DNA of 64,000 bases from NCBI RefSeq assembly GCF_019654955.1, contig NZ_BPEV01000021.1:1-64000 (forward strand), written 5' to 3'. Positions 54,441 to 64,000 of this stretch are shown here, in pieces. A program made the position numbers and the translations under genes. The notes under the pieces were generated by a model. That model made no database searches, was not told the DNA's origin, and saw only the letters and a list, made by a program, of their open reading frames with translations. How positions within the stretch are numbered: position 1 is the stretch's first letter; every line of letters starts with the position of its first letter. Origin of the DNA: Shewanella sp. KT0246. Lineage in GTDB: Bacteria > Pseudomonadota > Gammaproteobacteria > Enterobacterales > Shewanellaceae.

Positions 54441-56033
54441 TTATTCAGTATCTCGCACACATCTCACTTTATTATTGAGACGTAATATATCGCCTTGAGG
54501 GCCTTTGTAATAAAACTCCCCTTCGCTACCTGTCGCTGATTGTGCTCCGGGTTCTGTTATCACATCGACTTTATCGTTACTACGCTGAGAACCTGCGCCA
54601 TGTACATCTAAAATGGTACTTTGCATATAGCCTAAAGCTCGACCAAATGACACATACACAGCATTACTTCCATCGCCACTGTTAGACACATGTGTCGTTG
54701 AGCTCCAGTAATAACCCCAATCTTTTACACCAGCTTCATTAGTAAACGAACTGCTATCAAATACGGCATCAATTGCTGCACTACTATGGGTATCTGGTGA
54801 GATAGAATAATCCACTAGGCTTTGAAGTTCTTTTGCATTAGGTAAACGCCAATCACTAAAAGACGCTGTTGTCGCGGTTTCACATTGGGATACTGCATCA
54901 TCCCAATTGCTTGAATCACTATCACTTGTTTGCCACATTAATTCCGTGGCAAGGTCGCTTACAGTATCTGAAGTTAGAACTTCAAAATCATTTAGTCCGT
55001 AGTCTTCGTTTCCTGCAACACATCGAACATAAAATGGTTTGGTATCGCTTGGGTAACCTTTAATTCGTCCATCAACATAGTTAACGCCGAACATGGTTGC
55101 ATCGCCATTCATTGTGGTACTTTGATATAAGGTGGTTGATGCATATTGACCATCAATGATGCGATCAACACCTGAATCCAAATCTCCAAAAGCCCAATCA
55201 AAGACTTGATCAATAAAAGGCACTAAGGTTGAAGTGTCAGTCCCTTGATAATCACTTGCGTCTTTGCCGCTAAATAAAATAAGTGAATATGCTTCTTTAA
55301 CACTAGGTAAACGCCAATCACTTCGCCCCGCTAATGTCAGGTTGTCACAGTGCTCGACAGCATCTGGCTGAAACAATTTATCATCGTAATTTAATAAACC
55401 ATCCTCGTTGATATCTGAACTTTGTTGCCAGATTAATCCGGTGACATTATCTGTCACTATTAAGCCATCATTACTCAATGTGTAATCAGGTTGATGACCA
55501 TTGTAATCAGCATCATAACCTTTGCCATCGCACTTATTTTCGTCACCCGAGGATGAGCTATAACAAATGCTTTGATGAGTATCGACAATAGAGTATAGAG
55601 TCTCTGTCACAGTGCTTGATTGACTACTGACAATAATACTGTCGGCAACGCTATTGTCAGAACCATCATTCACGATTAACGAAATAACATAATCACCATC
55701 AATGCTCGCTGTAAAAGAAGCCATCACATTTTGCGCATCTGTTAGGGTGACAGAATCATCTGGCGCAGAATCGATTGTCCATTGGTAGCTGAGCGTATCT
55801 CCGTCAATATCAGAACTTAAATGACCGTCGAGCTGCACAAGCGAACCGGTAATAACCATTTGATCAGAACCCGCATCAGCTACAGGTATATTATTACTTG
55901 GGGTGACTGTATCATTTGGGTCATTATCAGATGAGTCATCTGAACCACCGCACCCCGCCATCAAACATGCTGAAATCAGTACTGCTGTAATAGCCAATGA
56001 ATGTTCTGACTTCAATTTTCCATATATTGCCAT
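54441..56033 (-). CDS. Lipoprotein with PKD domain and two DUF1566 (Lcl) domains
   Basis: A 530-residue surface-type lipoprotein. The signal ends in Leu-Met-Ala-Gly-Cys28. A Ser/Asp-rich linker leads to a PKD-like domain (about 50-135, 'VADAGSDQMVITGSLVQLDG', 'YQWTIDS'). Two DUF1566 domains follow, each with 'GLIWQQSSDIN'- or 'ELMWQTSDSDS'-like start, a 'DWRLP..KE' motif and a 'YWSST' or 'Y.S.TLY' end; the domain is related to C-type-lectin-like FGE folds. It probably binds a partner at the cell surface. The start at 56033 follows GAGG; 34 codons upstream are non-family. Confidence 0.87.
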   Translation of the reverse strand: MAIYGKLKSEHSLAITAVLISACLMAGCGGSDDSSDNDPNDTVTPSNNIPVADAGSDQMVITGSLVQLDGHLSSDIDGDTLSYQWTIDSAPDDSVTLTDAQNVMASFTASIDGDYVISLIVNDGSDNSVADSIIVSSQSSTVTETLYSIVDTHQSICYSSSSGDENKCDGKGYDADYNGHQPDYTLSNDGLIVTDNVTGLIWQQSSDINEDGLLNYDDKLFQPDAVEHCDNLTLAGRSDWRLPSVKEAYSLILFSGKDASDYQGTDTSTLVPFIDQVFDWAFGDLDSGVDRIIDGQYASTTLYQSTTMNGDATMFGVNYVDGRIKGYPSDTKPFYVRCVAGNEDYGLNDFEVLTSDTVSDLATELMWQTSDSDSSNWDDAVSQCETATTASFSDWRLPNAKELQSLVDYSISPDTHSSAAIDAVFDSSSFTNEAGVKDWGYYWSSTTHVSNSGDGSNAVYVSFGRALGYMQSTILDVHGAGSQRSNDKVDVITEPGAQSATGSEGEFYYKGPQGDILRLNNKVRCVRDTE

Positions 56034-56665
56034 TAGGGTGTTTACCTCTTCGGGGTTGAAATACTTGTACCTATTGTAAATAACTAATATATAAAGAATC
56101 ACAGAGTTATTTGACCAATATACTAAGTTAATCAAGTGTGACTATTAGTTTTACAAAACCTTACACCAGCGCCTTTTTCTGCGATAAATCTGCGTTTTCA
56201 TAGAATTAAATAGATGCAAATAGAGATATAGAGATAATTAACAATATTGATTTGCCATTTAAATGAAAATTTACTCTTTTTGTGGCCAGCAAATAGTGCC
56301 TGAACGAAATGATATCTAGGTTGCAGTATGAGCTGATATGTTAGGTAAAGTTAAACGATAAATTGAACGTTTTATGGGCTTCAGTAATCAGTAGGCAATA
56401 TTGATGACAACGAGATTTAATTCATATCTATCTCGTTGTAAAAAAGTCACATCATGTTGTTTGTTTGAGCGCTTAACCCTATAGAACCTCGATATGGCTC
56501 TACAAAAGGTTTATCATATTTTAATCAGTGCTTTTTAAGTTTACTATCAGTTAAACTCAATTTTATATACGCACTTAAACCCATTCAATACGCAAGATAG
56601 TGTTTAAGATTGAATGCCTGTTAATGACTCAAACCTTAATAAGTAACGGATAACCCAAAGCAGTT
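56034..56665. other. Intergenic region with one inverted repeat
   Basis: A 632-bp AT-rich gap between the divergent lipoprotein gene and sbcB. It has a 10-base inverted repeat ACAACGAGAT/ATCTCGTTGT (56407-56416, 56430-56439) followed by an A run. I found no gene or recognisable regulator site. Confidence 0.5.
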
Positions 56666-58078
56666 ATGAATAAAAATAACCAACCAACACTCTTCTGGCA
56701 CGATTATGAGACCTTTGGTGTTAGCCCAGCAAAAGACCGACCGTCTCAGTTTGCAGGCATTCGAACTGATTTAGATCTTAATATCATCGGTGAACCTGAA
56801 AACTTTTATTGCAAGCAATCAACAGACTACTTGCCTGCCCCGGAAGCCATTTTAGTGACTGGTATAACGCCACAGCTTGCTAACCAAAAAGGGATGGCTG
56901 AGACTGAGTTTATGGGGCGTATTAACGCAATATTTACTCAACCTAATACCTGTGTCGTTGGTTATAACTCATTAAGATTTGATGATGAAGTAAGTCGTTA
57001 TGGTTTTTATCGTAACTTTATCGATCCTTATGCTCGTGAATGGCAAAACGGTAATAGCCGTTGGGATATCATTGACTTAGTAAGAGCTTGTTATGCATTC
57101 AGACCAGAAGGCATCAATTGGCCGTTAAAAGAAGATGGCTCGCCTAGCTTTAAGCTAGAGCACCTTACACAGGCAAACGGCTTAAGTCATGAGCAAGCCC
57201 ATGATGCCATGAGTGATGTCTACGCCACCATTGCAATTGCCAAACTCATTAAAGAGAAGCAACCCAAGTTATACGAATACTATTTTGAGCTTCGTAATAA
57301 GAAAAAGGTCGCCGAGCAAATTCAAGGCGATTTCATGCAACCGCTTGTACACGTTAGCTCAAAAATCAGCGCGGCTAATGGCTGTGTGACTTTAATTGCT
57401 CCCGCAGCTCCGCATCCAACTAATAAAAACGCCATGATATGCGTTAATCTTGCAATGGATTTAACTCCACTTGTCGAGTTATCAGCAGAAGAAATTTCCC
57501 AGCGTATGTATACGCCACGAAGTGAATTAGCACCAGATGAGTTGCCTATAGCGCTTAAACAAATTCATTTGAATAAATGCCCTTTTATTGGCACGCCAAA
57601 ACTATTAACTGAACAAGTCGCTGAGCGCCATCAATTTGATATGGAATTTGCTCGTAGCCAATATAAGTTTTTCAAACAACACCCTGAATTAAGAGAAAAA
57701 CTACAAGCAGTATTCGAAATCAATGATCATCCTGTAACCACAGATCCTGACTTAATGCTTTATAGCGGCGGTTTCTTTAGCCATGCCGATAAAAGCAAAA
57801 TGGAAATGATCCGTAATACCAAGCCCGAGAATCTTGCTGCACTTCAGCTTAATTTTGAAGATGAGCGTTTGGATACGATGTTTTTCCGCTATCGCGCCCG
57901 TAATTACCCTGAAACCCTTAATCATGATGAGTCATTAATCTGGCGAGAATTTTGCCAACAACGCTTATCTGATGCTGATTATGTGATTAATCTCGAAAAC
58001 TTATTGGAAGAAACCAGCGAGAATGAACACAAGCAGAAGTTATTAAAAGCGCTTTGTCTTTACTTACAATCACTATAA
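56666..58078 (+). CDS. sbcB: Exodeoxyribonuclease I
   Basis: A 470-residue 3'-5' single-strand DNA exonuclease of recombination and mismatch repair. The DEDDh site opens with 'FWHDYETFGVSPAKDRPSQFAGIRTD' (Asp and Glu of 'DYET'); 'GYNSLRFDDEVSRYGFYRN' supplies the second Asp and 'HDAMSDVYATIAIAKLI' the last His and Asp. The SH3-like and helical C-terminal domains follow. Length and motifs match E. coli SbcB. Confidence 0.96.
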   Translation: MNKNNQPTLFWHDYETFGVSPAKDRPSQFAGIRTDLDLNIIGEPENFYCKQSTDYLPAPEAILVTGITPQLANQKGMAETEFMGRINAIFTQPNTCVVGYNSLRFDDEVSRYGFYRNFIDPYAREWQNGNSRWDIIDLVRACYAFRPEGINWPLKEDGSPSFKLEHLTQANGLSHEQAHDAMSDVYATIAIAKLIKEKQPKLYEYYFELRNKKKVAEQIQGDFMQPLVHVSSKISAANGCVTLIAPAAPHPTNKNAMICVNLAMDLTPLVELSAEEISQRMYTPRSELAPDELPIALKQIHLNKCPFIGTPKLLTEQVAERHQFDMEFARSQYKFFKQHPELREKLQAVFEINDHPVTTDPDLMLYSGGFFSHADKSKMEMIRNTKPENLAALQLNFEDERLDTMFFRYRARNYPETLNHDESLIWREFCQQRLSDADYVINLENLLEETSENEHKQKLLKALCLYLQSL

Positions 58079-58133
58079 GCGATTAATCAAATAGCTTATT
58101 TTGCACATATTGTTAAATTAAAAGGAATTGGTC

Positions 58134-59024
58134 ATGCAAAATCGTTTCATTGATAGCATCACCCAACTACCTAAACCGGTAGCTACAGCCTTAATCCCAT
58201 TACTCAATGAGGATTTTTGCGGTCATATTGATGCTAGTCAACTTGCTGAGCTTGTTAAAGTAAGTGAAATGACCGAAGAAGATTTACTATTAAGTTTGTT
58301 ACCTATTGCTGCAGCATTAGCAAAACCCAGTATCAGTGAGTTTTACGTTGGCGCTATCGCAAAAGGCGAAAGCGGTGACATCTACATGGGAGCTAACTTC
58401 GAACTCTCTTCAGAAGCGTTATTTCACACCGTTCATGCCGAACAAAGCGCTATCAGTCATGCTTGGCTTAATGGCGAGCAGAAAATTGTTGATATCGTCG
58501 TCAATTTTAGCCCTTGTGGCCATTGCCGCCAGTTCATCAATGAATTAGTCAGCGGTATCGATATTAAAATCCACTTACCTGGTCAGCAACCGAAAATGTT
58601 GGCACATTACTTACCTTACGCTTTTGGCCCTAAGGATTTACAAGTCACTAAACCACTATTGTCTAAAAGCAATATTGAGTTCAGTTTAAACTCTGATGAT
58701 CCAATGATCATTGAAGCCGTTGATCAAGCAGGTTTAAGTTACGCACCTTATACCAAAAACTTTGCCGCAGTCGTGATTGAAACGAAAGACGGTAAAACCT
58801 ATTGTGGCCGCTATGCAGAAAATGCCGCATTTAACCCTTCAATGATGCCAATGCAAATGGCCTTATCTAACTTAATCCGCCATAACCGAGATTACAGTGA
58901 CATTAATCGCGCCGTACTAATTGAATCATCAGCGGGTAAAATTAGCCTTGTTAATGCAACCATGGATACTCTGCAAGCGGTTGCCGCAATTGAGCTTGAA
59001 CACATTGTGGTAGAGCCAAGCTAG
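58134..59024 (+). CDS. cdd: Cytidine deaminase
   Basis: A 296-residue dimeric (E. coli-type) deaminase turning cytidine and deoxycytidine into uridine forms. The active N-terminal domain has 'VHAEQSAI' (His zinc ligand and proton-shuttle Glu) and '[12 protein letters not shown]' (two Cys ligands). The C-terminal domain ('[35 protein letters not shown]') is the decayed half typical of this type. The start at 58134 follows AAAGGAATTGGTC; the TTG two codons earlier is not used. Confidence 0.96.
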   Translation: MQNRFIDSITQLPKPVATALIPLLNEDFCGHIDASQLAELVKVSEMTEEDLLLSLLPIAAALAKPSISEFYVGAIAKGESGDIYMGANFELSSEALFHTVHAEQSAISHAWLNGEQKIVDIVVNFSPCGHCRQFINELVSGIDIKIHLPGQQPKMLAHYLPYAFGPKDLQVTKPLLSKSNIEFSLNSDDPMIIEAVDQAGLSYAPYTKNFAAVVIETKDGKTYCGRYAENAAFNPSMMPMQMALSNLIRHNRDYSDINRAVLIESSAGKISLVNATMDTLQAVAAIELEHIVVEPS

Positions 59025-59050
59025 AAACTGCCCCAAATGACTAATATGAT

Positions 59051-59070
59051 GCTTTGGCTCACTCCAAAGC
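59051..59070 (+). terminator. Hairpin after cdd
   Basis: GCTTTGG/CCAAAGC with a CTCACT loop, 27 bp after the cdd stop; no strong T run. Confidence 0.5.
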
Positions 59071-59207
59071 GTCATATGCTTTCCTCCTGTTGTTTATAAC
59101 TATTTATATCTAGACTATTTATATCTAAACTGTGCAGCTAAAAATTATATTGCACAAATACATTAAATCCTTAAACTCAAGCTTTTCTCATTTAAGAATT
59201 CCATTTC

Positions 59208-59831
59208 ATGCCAGATTTCGCAGTACTTGCAGTGTTCATTCCAACATTTTTTTTCGTTTCTATCACCCCAGGTATGTGCATGACATTAGCCATGACACTT
59301 GGCATGAGTATCGGCGTTAAACGCACACTTTGGATGATGGTCGGCGAACTGATTGGTGTTGCTTTAGTGGCAATTGCCGCAGTAATGGGTGTTGCTAGTG
59401 TGATGCTTAACTACCCTGATGTGTTTGCTGTATTAAAATGGATTGGCGGTGCATACCTTGCCTATATTGGCATAAACATGTGGCGTTCAAAGGGTAAAAT
59501 GGCCATTATTGAAGGACAACAAACAGATAATTCCATCAGTAATTATGCGCTAATTTCACAAGGGTTTGTCACCGCAATTGCCAACCCAAAAGGTTGGGCA
59601 TTTATGATCTCATTACTGCCACCCTTCATCAGTGTCGATAAAGCCGTAGCACCACAATTGTTTTGGTTGCTTTCAATTATCATGGTGACAGAAAGCGTAT
59701 CAATGCTGGCTTACGCAAGCGGTGGGAAAAGCCTAAGAATGTTCTTATCTCGGGGTGACAACATCAAGTTAATGAATCGCATTGCTGGAAGCTTAATGAT
59801 TGGCGTCGGTTTTTGGTTGGCACTGGGATGA
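59208..59831 (+). CDS. LysE/RhtB family amino-acid exporter
   Basis: A 207-residue inner-membrane exporter with about six TM segments. 'VFIPTFFFVSITPGMCMTLAMTLGMSIGVKR' and 'WIGGAYLAYIGINMWRS', 'GFVTAIANPKGWAFMISLLPPFI' match the RhtB branch. Such proteins export threonine, homoserine or other metabolites. A weak AAGAA precedes the ATG. The next gene is 26 bp downstream and probably cotranscribed. Confidence 0.9.
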   Translation: MPDFAVLAVFIPTFFFVSITPGMCMTLAMTLGMSIGVKRTLWMMVGELIGVALVAIAAVMGVASVMLNYPDVFAVLKWIGGAYLAYIGINMWRSKGKMAIIEGQQTDNSISNYALISQGFVTAIANPKGWAFMISLLPPFISVDKAVAPQLFWLLSIIMVTESVSMLAYASGGKSLRMFLSRGDNIKLMNRIAGSLMIGVGFWLALG

Positions 59832-59857
59832 TGTAAAAATTTCACTAAAAGGAAGTT

Positions 59858-60148
59858 ATGCCTAAGATTCTGTTATCGGGTTATATCCAGTTCCCTCAAA
59901 ACACAAGCGATGAAGATTTAGCATGCATACGTGCTGAATTGGCAATACATTCTCAGCTAACCTTAAATGAAGTGGGTTGTATTAGATTTAAGGTCGCCCA
60001 AAATATCATTGACCCTTTGAGATTTGATATGGAAGAAACATTTATTGATAAAGCTGCATTTGAAAGTCATCAGCAAAGGGTTAAGCATTCTAATTGGTGT
60101 AAAGTTAGCCAATCAGCATCGCGGCATTATTCCACCAGCGAAATTTAA
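59858..60148 (+). CDS. Antibiotic biosynthesis monooxygenase (ABM)-domain protein
   Basis: A 96-residue dimeric alpha+beta-barrel-type protein: 'ILLSGYIQFPQNTSDEDLACIRAELAIHSQ' and 'EVGCIRFKVAQNIIDPLRFDMEETFIDKAAFESHQQRVKHSNW' have the ABM layout of quinol monooxygenase YgiN-like proteins. No cofactor residues can be assigned. AAGGAAG precedes the ATG. Confidence 0.8.
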   Translation: MPKILLSGYIQFPQNTSDEDLACIRAELAIHSQLTLNEVGCIRFKVAQNIIDPLRFDMEETFIDKAAFESHQQRVKHSNWCKVSQSASRHYSTSEI

Positions 60149-60192
60149 ACCATTAAAATAACGCTAACCCATTAAAACCTTACAACCAAAAC

Positions 60193-61281
60193 TTATGCCG
60201 CTTGTTCACAATAAGGTTTCACACAATTTCTGCCGTTTTCTTTAGCAACATATAGTGCTTTATCCGCTCGTATCAGTAAATCTTTTAACTCGGTAGCACA
60301 TTGCGTTTTATCAGCTAAACCAAAGCTTGCTGTACATGTTAATTGGTGTGCCTCTGAAAGCGAAATCTTACAATCTTCAATATGTTTCCTCATTCGCTCT
60401 GCCACCTTTTGTGCATCAGCTAAAGATGTATTGGGCATAGCCACGACAAACTCTTCCCCACCTATTCGAGCACATAAGTCATGTTCACGACATAAAGCTT
60501 TAATGGTACTTGTCACTTCAATAAGGCATTTATCACCCACGAGGTGACCGTATTGATCATTTATTTTTTTGAAAAAATCTAAATCTAACAACATTAAAGT
60601 GAATGGCAATTTGTTATCTACCGCATTTTCAAATAATACTTTACCTTCCTCAAAAAAATAATGTCTATTAGCTAACCGAGTTAACGAATCCGTCGTAGCT
60701 TGTAATATCAACTGCTGCTCATTTTTATCAATTTGTTTGGCAAATATGTACAGTACAAAAATGACTTCTAGCATAGTTACAAACACAACAGACTGATAAA
60801 GCATGTGATTCATTTGTTCCGTCAGTACAATCAATGGTTCAGTATTGAAAGTATTTTCACAATAAAAAAATAGTACTAATGCGATTAAACTCAGTGATAC
60901 CTGCTCTACTCTTTCTCGTAACTCAAATAATAAAAACACACCTGTTGGCACAAGGAAAAAATAAAGGTGAAAACCACTAGCGTTGGTGACATACACATTA
61001 GTGCAAATTAATAGATGAACCATCAAAACACTAAAAAACCATATTTTAGCCAACTTAGGATGATGAGTTGCACTGAAAGCAATAGTGAAAAGATACGCGA
61101 CGGTGAAAATTAAATTAATAAAACCTACAGTATGGTTTTCAAGAAAAAAAATGTAATTGATAGAGTAAAGCAGTGAAATAACCACGGTGATTAAACCGAT
61201 TATATTCATTGTTCGAGTGCGATTTGCGGAAGAAAACGATTGTCTGCTGGTACCCAGATTTATAATATTTTTTAAGTTCAT
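60193..61281 (-). CDS. Membrane-bound diguanylate cyclase
   Basis: A 362-residue GGDEF protein with about six N-terminal membrane segments (about 28-190) and a C-terminal GGDEF domain. The active site is Gly-Gly-Glu-Glu-Phe in 'ARIGGEEFVVAMP', a functional variant, and the I-site REHD lies five residues upstream, so it should be an active, product-inhibited cyclic di-GMP synthase. The membrane part has no named sensor fold. It is unrelated in its N-terminus to the cyclase at 7573-9210. A weak ribosome site precedes the ATG. Confidence 0.92.
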   Translation of the reverse strand: MNLKNIINLGTSRQSFSSANRTRTMNIIGLITVVISLLYSINYIFFLENHTVGFINLIFTVAYLFTIAFSATHHPKLAKIWFFSVLMVHLLICTNVYVTNASGFHLYFFLVPTGVFLLFELRERVEQVSLSLIALVLFFYCENTFNTEPLIVLTEQMNHMLYQSVVFVTMLEVIFVLYIFAKQIDKNEQQLILQATTDSLTRLANRHYFFEEGKVLFENAVDNKLPFTLMLLDLDFFKKINDQYGHLVGDKCLIEVTSTIKALCREHDLCARIGGEEFVVAMPNTSLADAQKVAERMRKHIEDCKISLSEAHQLTCTASFGLADKTQCATELKDLLIRADKALYVAKENGRNCVKPYCEQAA

Positions 61282-61483
61282 ATGGGATAACGACTAAGTT
61301 AAAGACTTGTAAACATTAGCACGTTTTTGAAGTTATTCTAAGGCACACGGTAAATTAGGTGAGCCTTGTTTAATTTGATGGAAGTAAATCAATTAACTGT
61401 CATAACTTAAATCACACTTCATTCGTTAATGAACAAATTACATCCCCCTTAGATTTAGCGCGATTTTAATAAGTTATGGTTTA

Positions 61484-62656
61484 TCACAATTTATAAGGCA
61501 ACTTTTCAGATAACTGCTGCATGTATTGCTTAATGTGAAGCTGCTCTTGCTGGCAGTAATCGTAAATCGCCTTTCTAAACTCAGGATGAACGACTTCATG
61601 ATTTGAGTACGTTGCAATGGGTTCAAACCCTCTAGCAACTTTGTGTTCCCCTTGCGCACCAGCATCAAACGTAGCTAACCCATGTTGTATTGCATATTCA
61701 ATACCTTGGTAATAACAAGTTTCAAAGTGCAAGCCGTCTACTTCTTGTAAACATCCCCAATAGCGTCCATAAAGATGCGTTGAAGAGACAAAATACAAGG
61801 CCGATGCAATCAGGTTTCCTTGTATATTGGTGACTAATAACAAACGCACTTGCCTTCCCATTGTTGAGGCTATTTGAGTAAAAAATTCAGCATTTAAATA
61901 GCCAGTATGGCCTGATCGTTTTAGGTAAGTTTGTTGGTAACAATGGATAAAACCTTGCCATTGTTCTGGTGTTGCCTTATGACCATCAATAAATTTGTAG
62001 TTAAATTCAGCTACGGCTTTTCGTTCTTTTTTAATACTTTTGCGTTTTCTAGACACTAATTGATTTAAAAAGTCATCAAAGTTTAAGTAATGCTTATTTT
62101 GCCAATGGAACTGTGTTCCTATTCTTGCAATAGAACAATGGCTTAAGTGATTAAAATCTCTTTGAGGTAAAAATAAACAATGCCATGACGAAAATTGCTT
62201 CTCATTAATTGTTTGATTTAAATAATGGCAGATTTTATTAATGATCAATTCACGCACTACTTTGGATATACCTGCCGCTATACCAATACGTTGACCAGAC
62301 ACAGGAGTAAACGGAATGGCTGCCACTAACTTAGGATAATACTCCAAGCCATTTCTTTCATAGGCTTCAGCCCAAGACCAGTCAAAGACATACTCCCCCC
62401 AAGAATGAGATTTCTCATAACAAGGTAAAATAGCGATCACTTCTTTTGCAGATGTCACGACTAAATGCTGAGGACGCCAACCTGCTTCACTGCATACACT
62501 CAAACTTTGCTCTAATGCCAACAAATACTCAAACTGCGTAAATGGATTATCGTCACTAAAAACACGCTGCCAATTAGGCTGCCCAATTGAGGCAACTGAA
62601 TCATAAAAACTCAGTTCAATATCATCAAGCCTATCTTCAACTAAAAACTCTGACAT
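61484..62656 (-). CDS. GNAT-like protein of the DUF482 family
   Basis: A 390-residue protein of the family labelled 'peptidogalycan biosynthesis/recognition' (DUF482): 'NPFTQFEYLLALEQSLSV', 'HLVVTSAKEVIAILPCYEKSHSWGEYVFDWSWAEAY', 'RKRKSIKKERKAV' and 'YGRYWGCLQEVDGLHFETCYYQGIEYAIQHGL..FDAGAQGEHK'. It has a FemAB-like/GNAT fold and probably an acyl or aminoacyl transfer role; none is proven. GAGGAA precedes the ATG. Confidence 0.88.
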   Translation of the reverse strand: MSEFLVEDRLDDIELSFYDSVASIGQPNWQRVFSDDNPFTQFEYLLALEQSLSVCSEAGWRPQHLVVTSAKEVIAILPCYEKSHSWGEYVFDWSWAEAYERNGLEYYPKLVAAIPFTPVSGQRIGIAAGISKVVRELIINKICHYLNQTINEKQFSSWHCLFLPQRDFNHLSHCSIARIGTQFHWQNKHYLNFDDFLNQLVSRKRKSIKKERKAVAEFNYKFIDGHKATPEQWQGFIHCYQQTYLKRSGHTGYLNAEFFTQIASTMGRQVRLLLVTNIQGNLIASALYFVSSTHLYGRYWGCLQEVDGLHFETCYYQGIEYAIQHGLATFDAGAQGEHKVARGFEPIATYSNHEVVHPEFRKAIYDYCQQEQLHIKQYMQQLSEKLPYKL

Positions 62657-62745
62657 ATTTCCTCAAAAAACAGCATTAGATATTGTGCATTAGATCATAC
62701 TTATGGCACATTGCAAAACATGATTACAATTACAAAGGACTGAAA

Positions 62746-64000
62746 ATGGGTATCTTTTCTCAGTTGAAACCTATCGTCATTTCAACTTCAATTGCACTAG
62801 CGATTGGTTTTTCATCAATTTCTACCTATTCAGTACAGGCTGCTAATGAGCAGTCAATTTATAGCAGAGCAGCAACAGCGCAACCAATTTGGGCTGAACA
62901 TGGCATGGTTTCAAGCCAAGAGTCTTTAGCAACCCGCATTGGAGTAGATGTTCTTAAAAAAGGCGGTAATGCCATTGATGCCGCTGTCGCAGTTGGTTTT
63001 GCACTATCTGTAACGCTACCCCGTGCGGGCAATTTAGGCGGTGGTGGTTTTATGATGGTTCACTTAGCTGAAAACAATAAAACTATTGCCATAGATTATC
63101 GCGAAACCGCACCGTCAAAGGCACATAAAGATATTTTTTTAGACGAAAAAGGCAATGCAAATCCAAAGCTAAGCCGCGAGCATGGGTTAGCCGTGGGCGT
63201 ACCTGGAACTGTAATGGGATTTGAGCTGGCTTTGGCCAAATATGGCACCATGAGTTTAAATGAAGTGATTCAACCTTCAATTGCACTCGCAAAAAATGGT
63301 ATCAGAGTAAACTCTGATTTAGCGGCTTCTTTAGATGGTTTAAAAAGACGAATTTCTCAATGGCCTAGCTCTGCTGAAATCTTTTACAAAAAAAATGGTG
63401 ATAGCTTCTCGGTAAACGACACATTAGTACAAACCGATTTAGCTCAATCTTTGTCATTAATCGCTAAACAAGGCAGTAAAGGGTTTTACCAAGGTGAAAC
63501 GGCTGAAAAAATTGTCGCCACAATCGAGCAAGCTGGCGGCATAATGACATTAGATGATCTTAAAAACTATCAGGTAGTTGAGCGAGAACCTGTTAGAGGA
63601 CAATATCGAGGCTATGAAGTTGTTTCTATGCCACCTCCTTCATCTGGTGGCATCCATATTATTGAAATGCTCAATGTATTAGAAAATTATCCTATACAAA
63701 AACTTGGCCATAATACTGCTCAAACATTACATTTGATGGTTGAAACGATGAAGCATGCTTATGCTGATAGAAGTGAATATCTTGGCGATCCAGATTTCAC
63801 TCCAGTACCAATTGATGAATTAACCAGCCAGAAATACGCAGATAGTATCGCTAAAAAGATTGCCTATAACAAAGCAACCCCAAGTTCAGAAATTAAAGCG
63901 GGAGATATCGGCCCATATGAGAGTAATCAAACCACGCATTACTCAGTCGTCGATCAATGGGGCAACGCAGTATCAAATACTTATACTCTTAACTTTAGTT
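62746..64000 (+). CDS. ggt: Gamma-glutamyltransferase (3' end outside the window)
   Basis: The first 418 codons of a periplasmic gamma-glutamyltranspeptidase, which cleaves glutathione and transfers the glutamyl group. A signal peptide (to about residue 31) precedes 'GMVSSQESLATRIGVDVLKKGGNAIDAAVAVGFALSVT' and 'GNLGGGGFMMV'. The autocatalytic Thr396 starts 'TTHYSVVDQWGNAVS'; cleavage there makes the large and small subunits, as in E. coli at Thr391. AAAGGA precedes the ATG. The frame stays open to base 64000. Confidence 0.94.
   Translation, partial: MGIFSQLKPIVISTSIALAIGFSSISTYSVQAANEQSIYSRAATAQPIWAEHGMVSSQESLATRIGVDVLKKGGNAIDAAVAVGFALSVTLPRAGNLGGGGFMMVHLAENNKTIAIDYRETAPSKAHKDIFLDEKGNANPKLSREHGLAVGVPGTVMGFELALAKYGTMSLNEVIQPSIALAKNGIRVNSDLAASLDGLKRRISQWPSSAEIFYKKNGDSFSVNDTLVQTDLAQSLSLIAKQGSKGFYQGETAEKIVATIEQAGGIMTLDDLKNYQVVEREPVRGQYRGYEVVSMPPPSSGGIHIIEMLNVLENYPIQKLGHNTAQTLHLMVETMKHAYADRSEYLGDPDFTPVPIDELTSQKYADSIAKKIAYNKATPSSEIKAGDIGPYESNQTTHYSVVDQWGNAVSNTYTLNFS

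Noticed and set aside
1..64000. CRISPR arrays, tRNA/rRNA genes, insertion sequences, prophage
   Set aside because: I looked for regularly spaced repeats, tRNA-like cloverleaf sequences and transposase or integrase motifs and saw none. A tRNAscan or ISfinder run would be needed to be sure.

Overview
The window reads as a chromosomal segment of a marine gammaproteobacterium, most likely a Shewanella. This rests on recognising proteins such as the RhlE-type helicase, the speE-speA-speD-speB cluster, CheV, RlmA, SbcB, dimeric Cdd and probable DUF3389, DUF3802 and DUF2750 proteins. The DNA is AT-rich by eye. I see no rRNA, tRNA, transposase, phage gene, integrase or CRISPR array. Almost every gene is intact, so this is mostly core chromosome with a few accessory modules. 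No similarity search was run; names come from motifs and remembered family sequences.

Layout. 1-4.8 kb: a small exported protein, a GNAT acetyltransferase, a choice-of-anchor I lipoprotein and a Bcr/CflA drug exporter. 5.3-9.2 kb: a tight four-gene unit of di-haem MauG/CCP-like protein, cupredoxin, cytochrome P460-like protein and membrane diguanylate cyclase, the best candidate for an undescribed system. 9.5-11.9 kb: ilvIH behind a structured leader. 12-16.3 kb: rhlE, a SoxR-box operon (63-aa protein plus two VOC proteins) divergent from soxR, and ibpA with a sigma-32-like promoter and a possible RNA thermometer. 16.5-21.1 kb: two paralogous UshA-like lipoproteins flanking a carboxylesterase. 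21.5-28.7 kb: glutathionyl-hydroquinone reductase, SlyD-like and MltB-like proteins, cheV, a lipocalin and a LON-domain protein. 29-30.3 kb: an ECF sigma factor and its ChrR-type zinc/cupin anti-sigma factor. 31-42.4 kb: PLP enzyme, YccF, EVE protein, LysR regulator divergent from hmgA-hppD, pseudouridine synthase, galU, a duplicated aspartyl-protease-like protein, yceI and pdxH-yaiI.

42.5-47.3 kb encodes the whole arginine-to-spermidine pathway (SpeA, SpeB, SpeD, SpeE); SpeD is of the eukaryotic sequence type. 47.9-64 kb holds a CvfB-like S1 protein, YceH, an ABC exporter pair, cspA, rlmA, an unknown protein, a PKD/DUF1566 lipoprotein, sbcB, cdd, a LysE exporter, a monooxygenase-like protein, a second diguanylate cyclase, a DUF482 acyltransferase-like protein and a gamma-glutamyltransferase cut by the window end.

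A recurring theme is oxidative and electrophile stress: SoxR, ChrR/ECF, YqjG-type reductase, VOC proteins and the haem/copper operon. Start codons were re-chosen where a ribosome binding site or family alignment argued against the longest frame.
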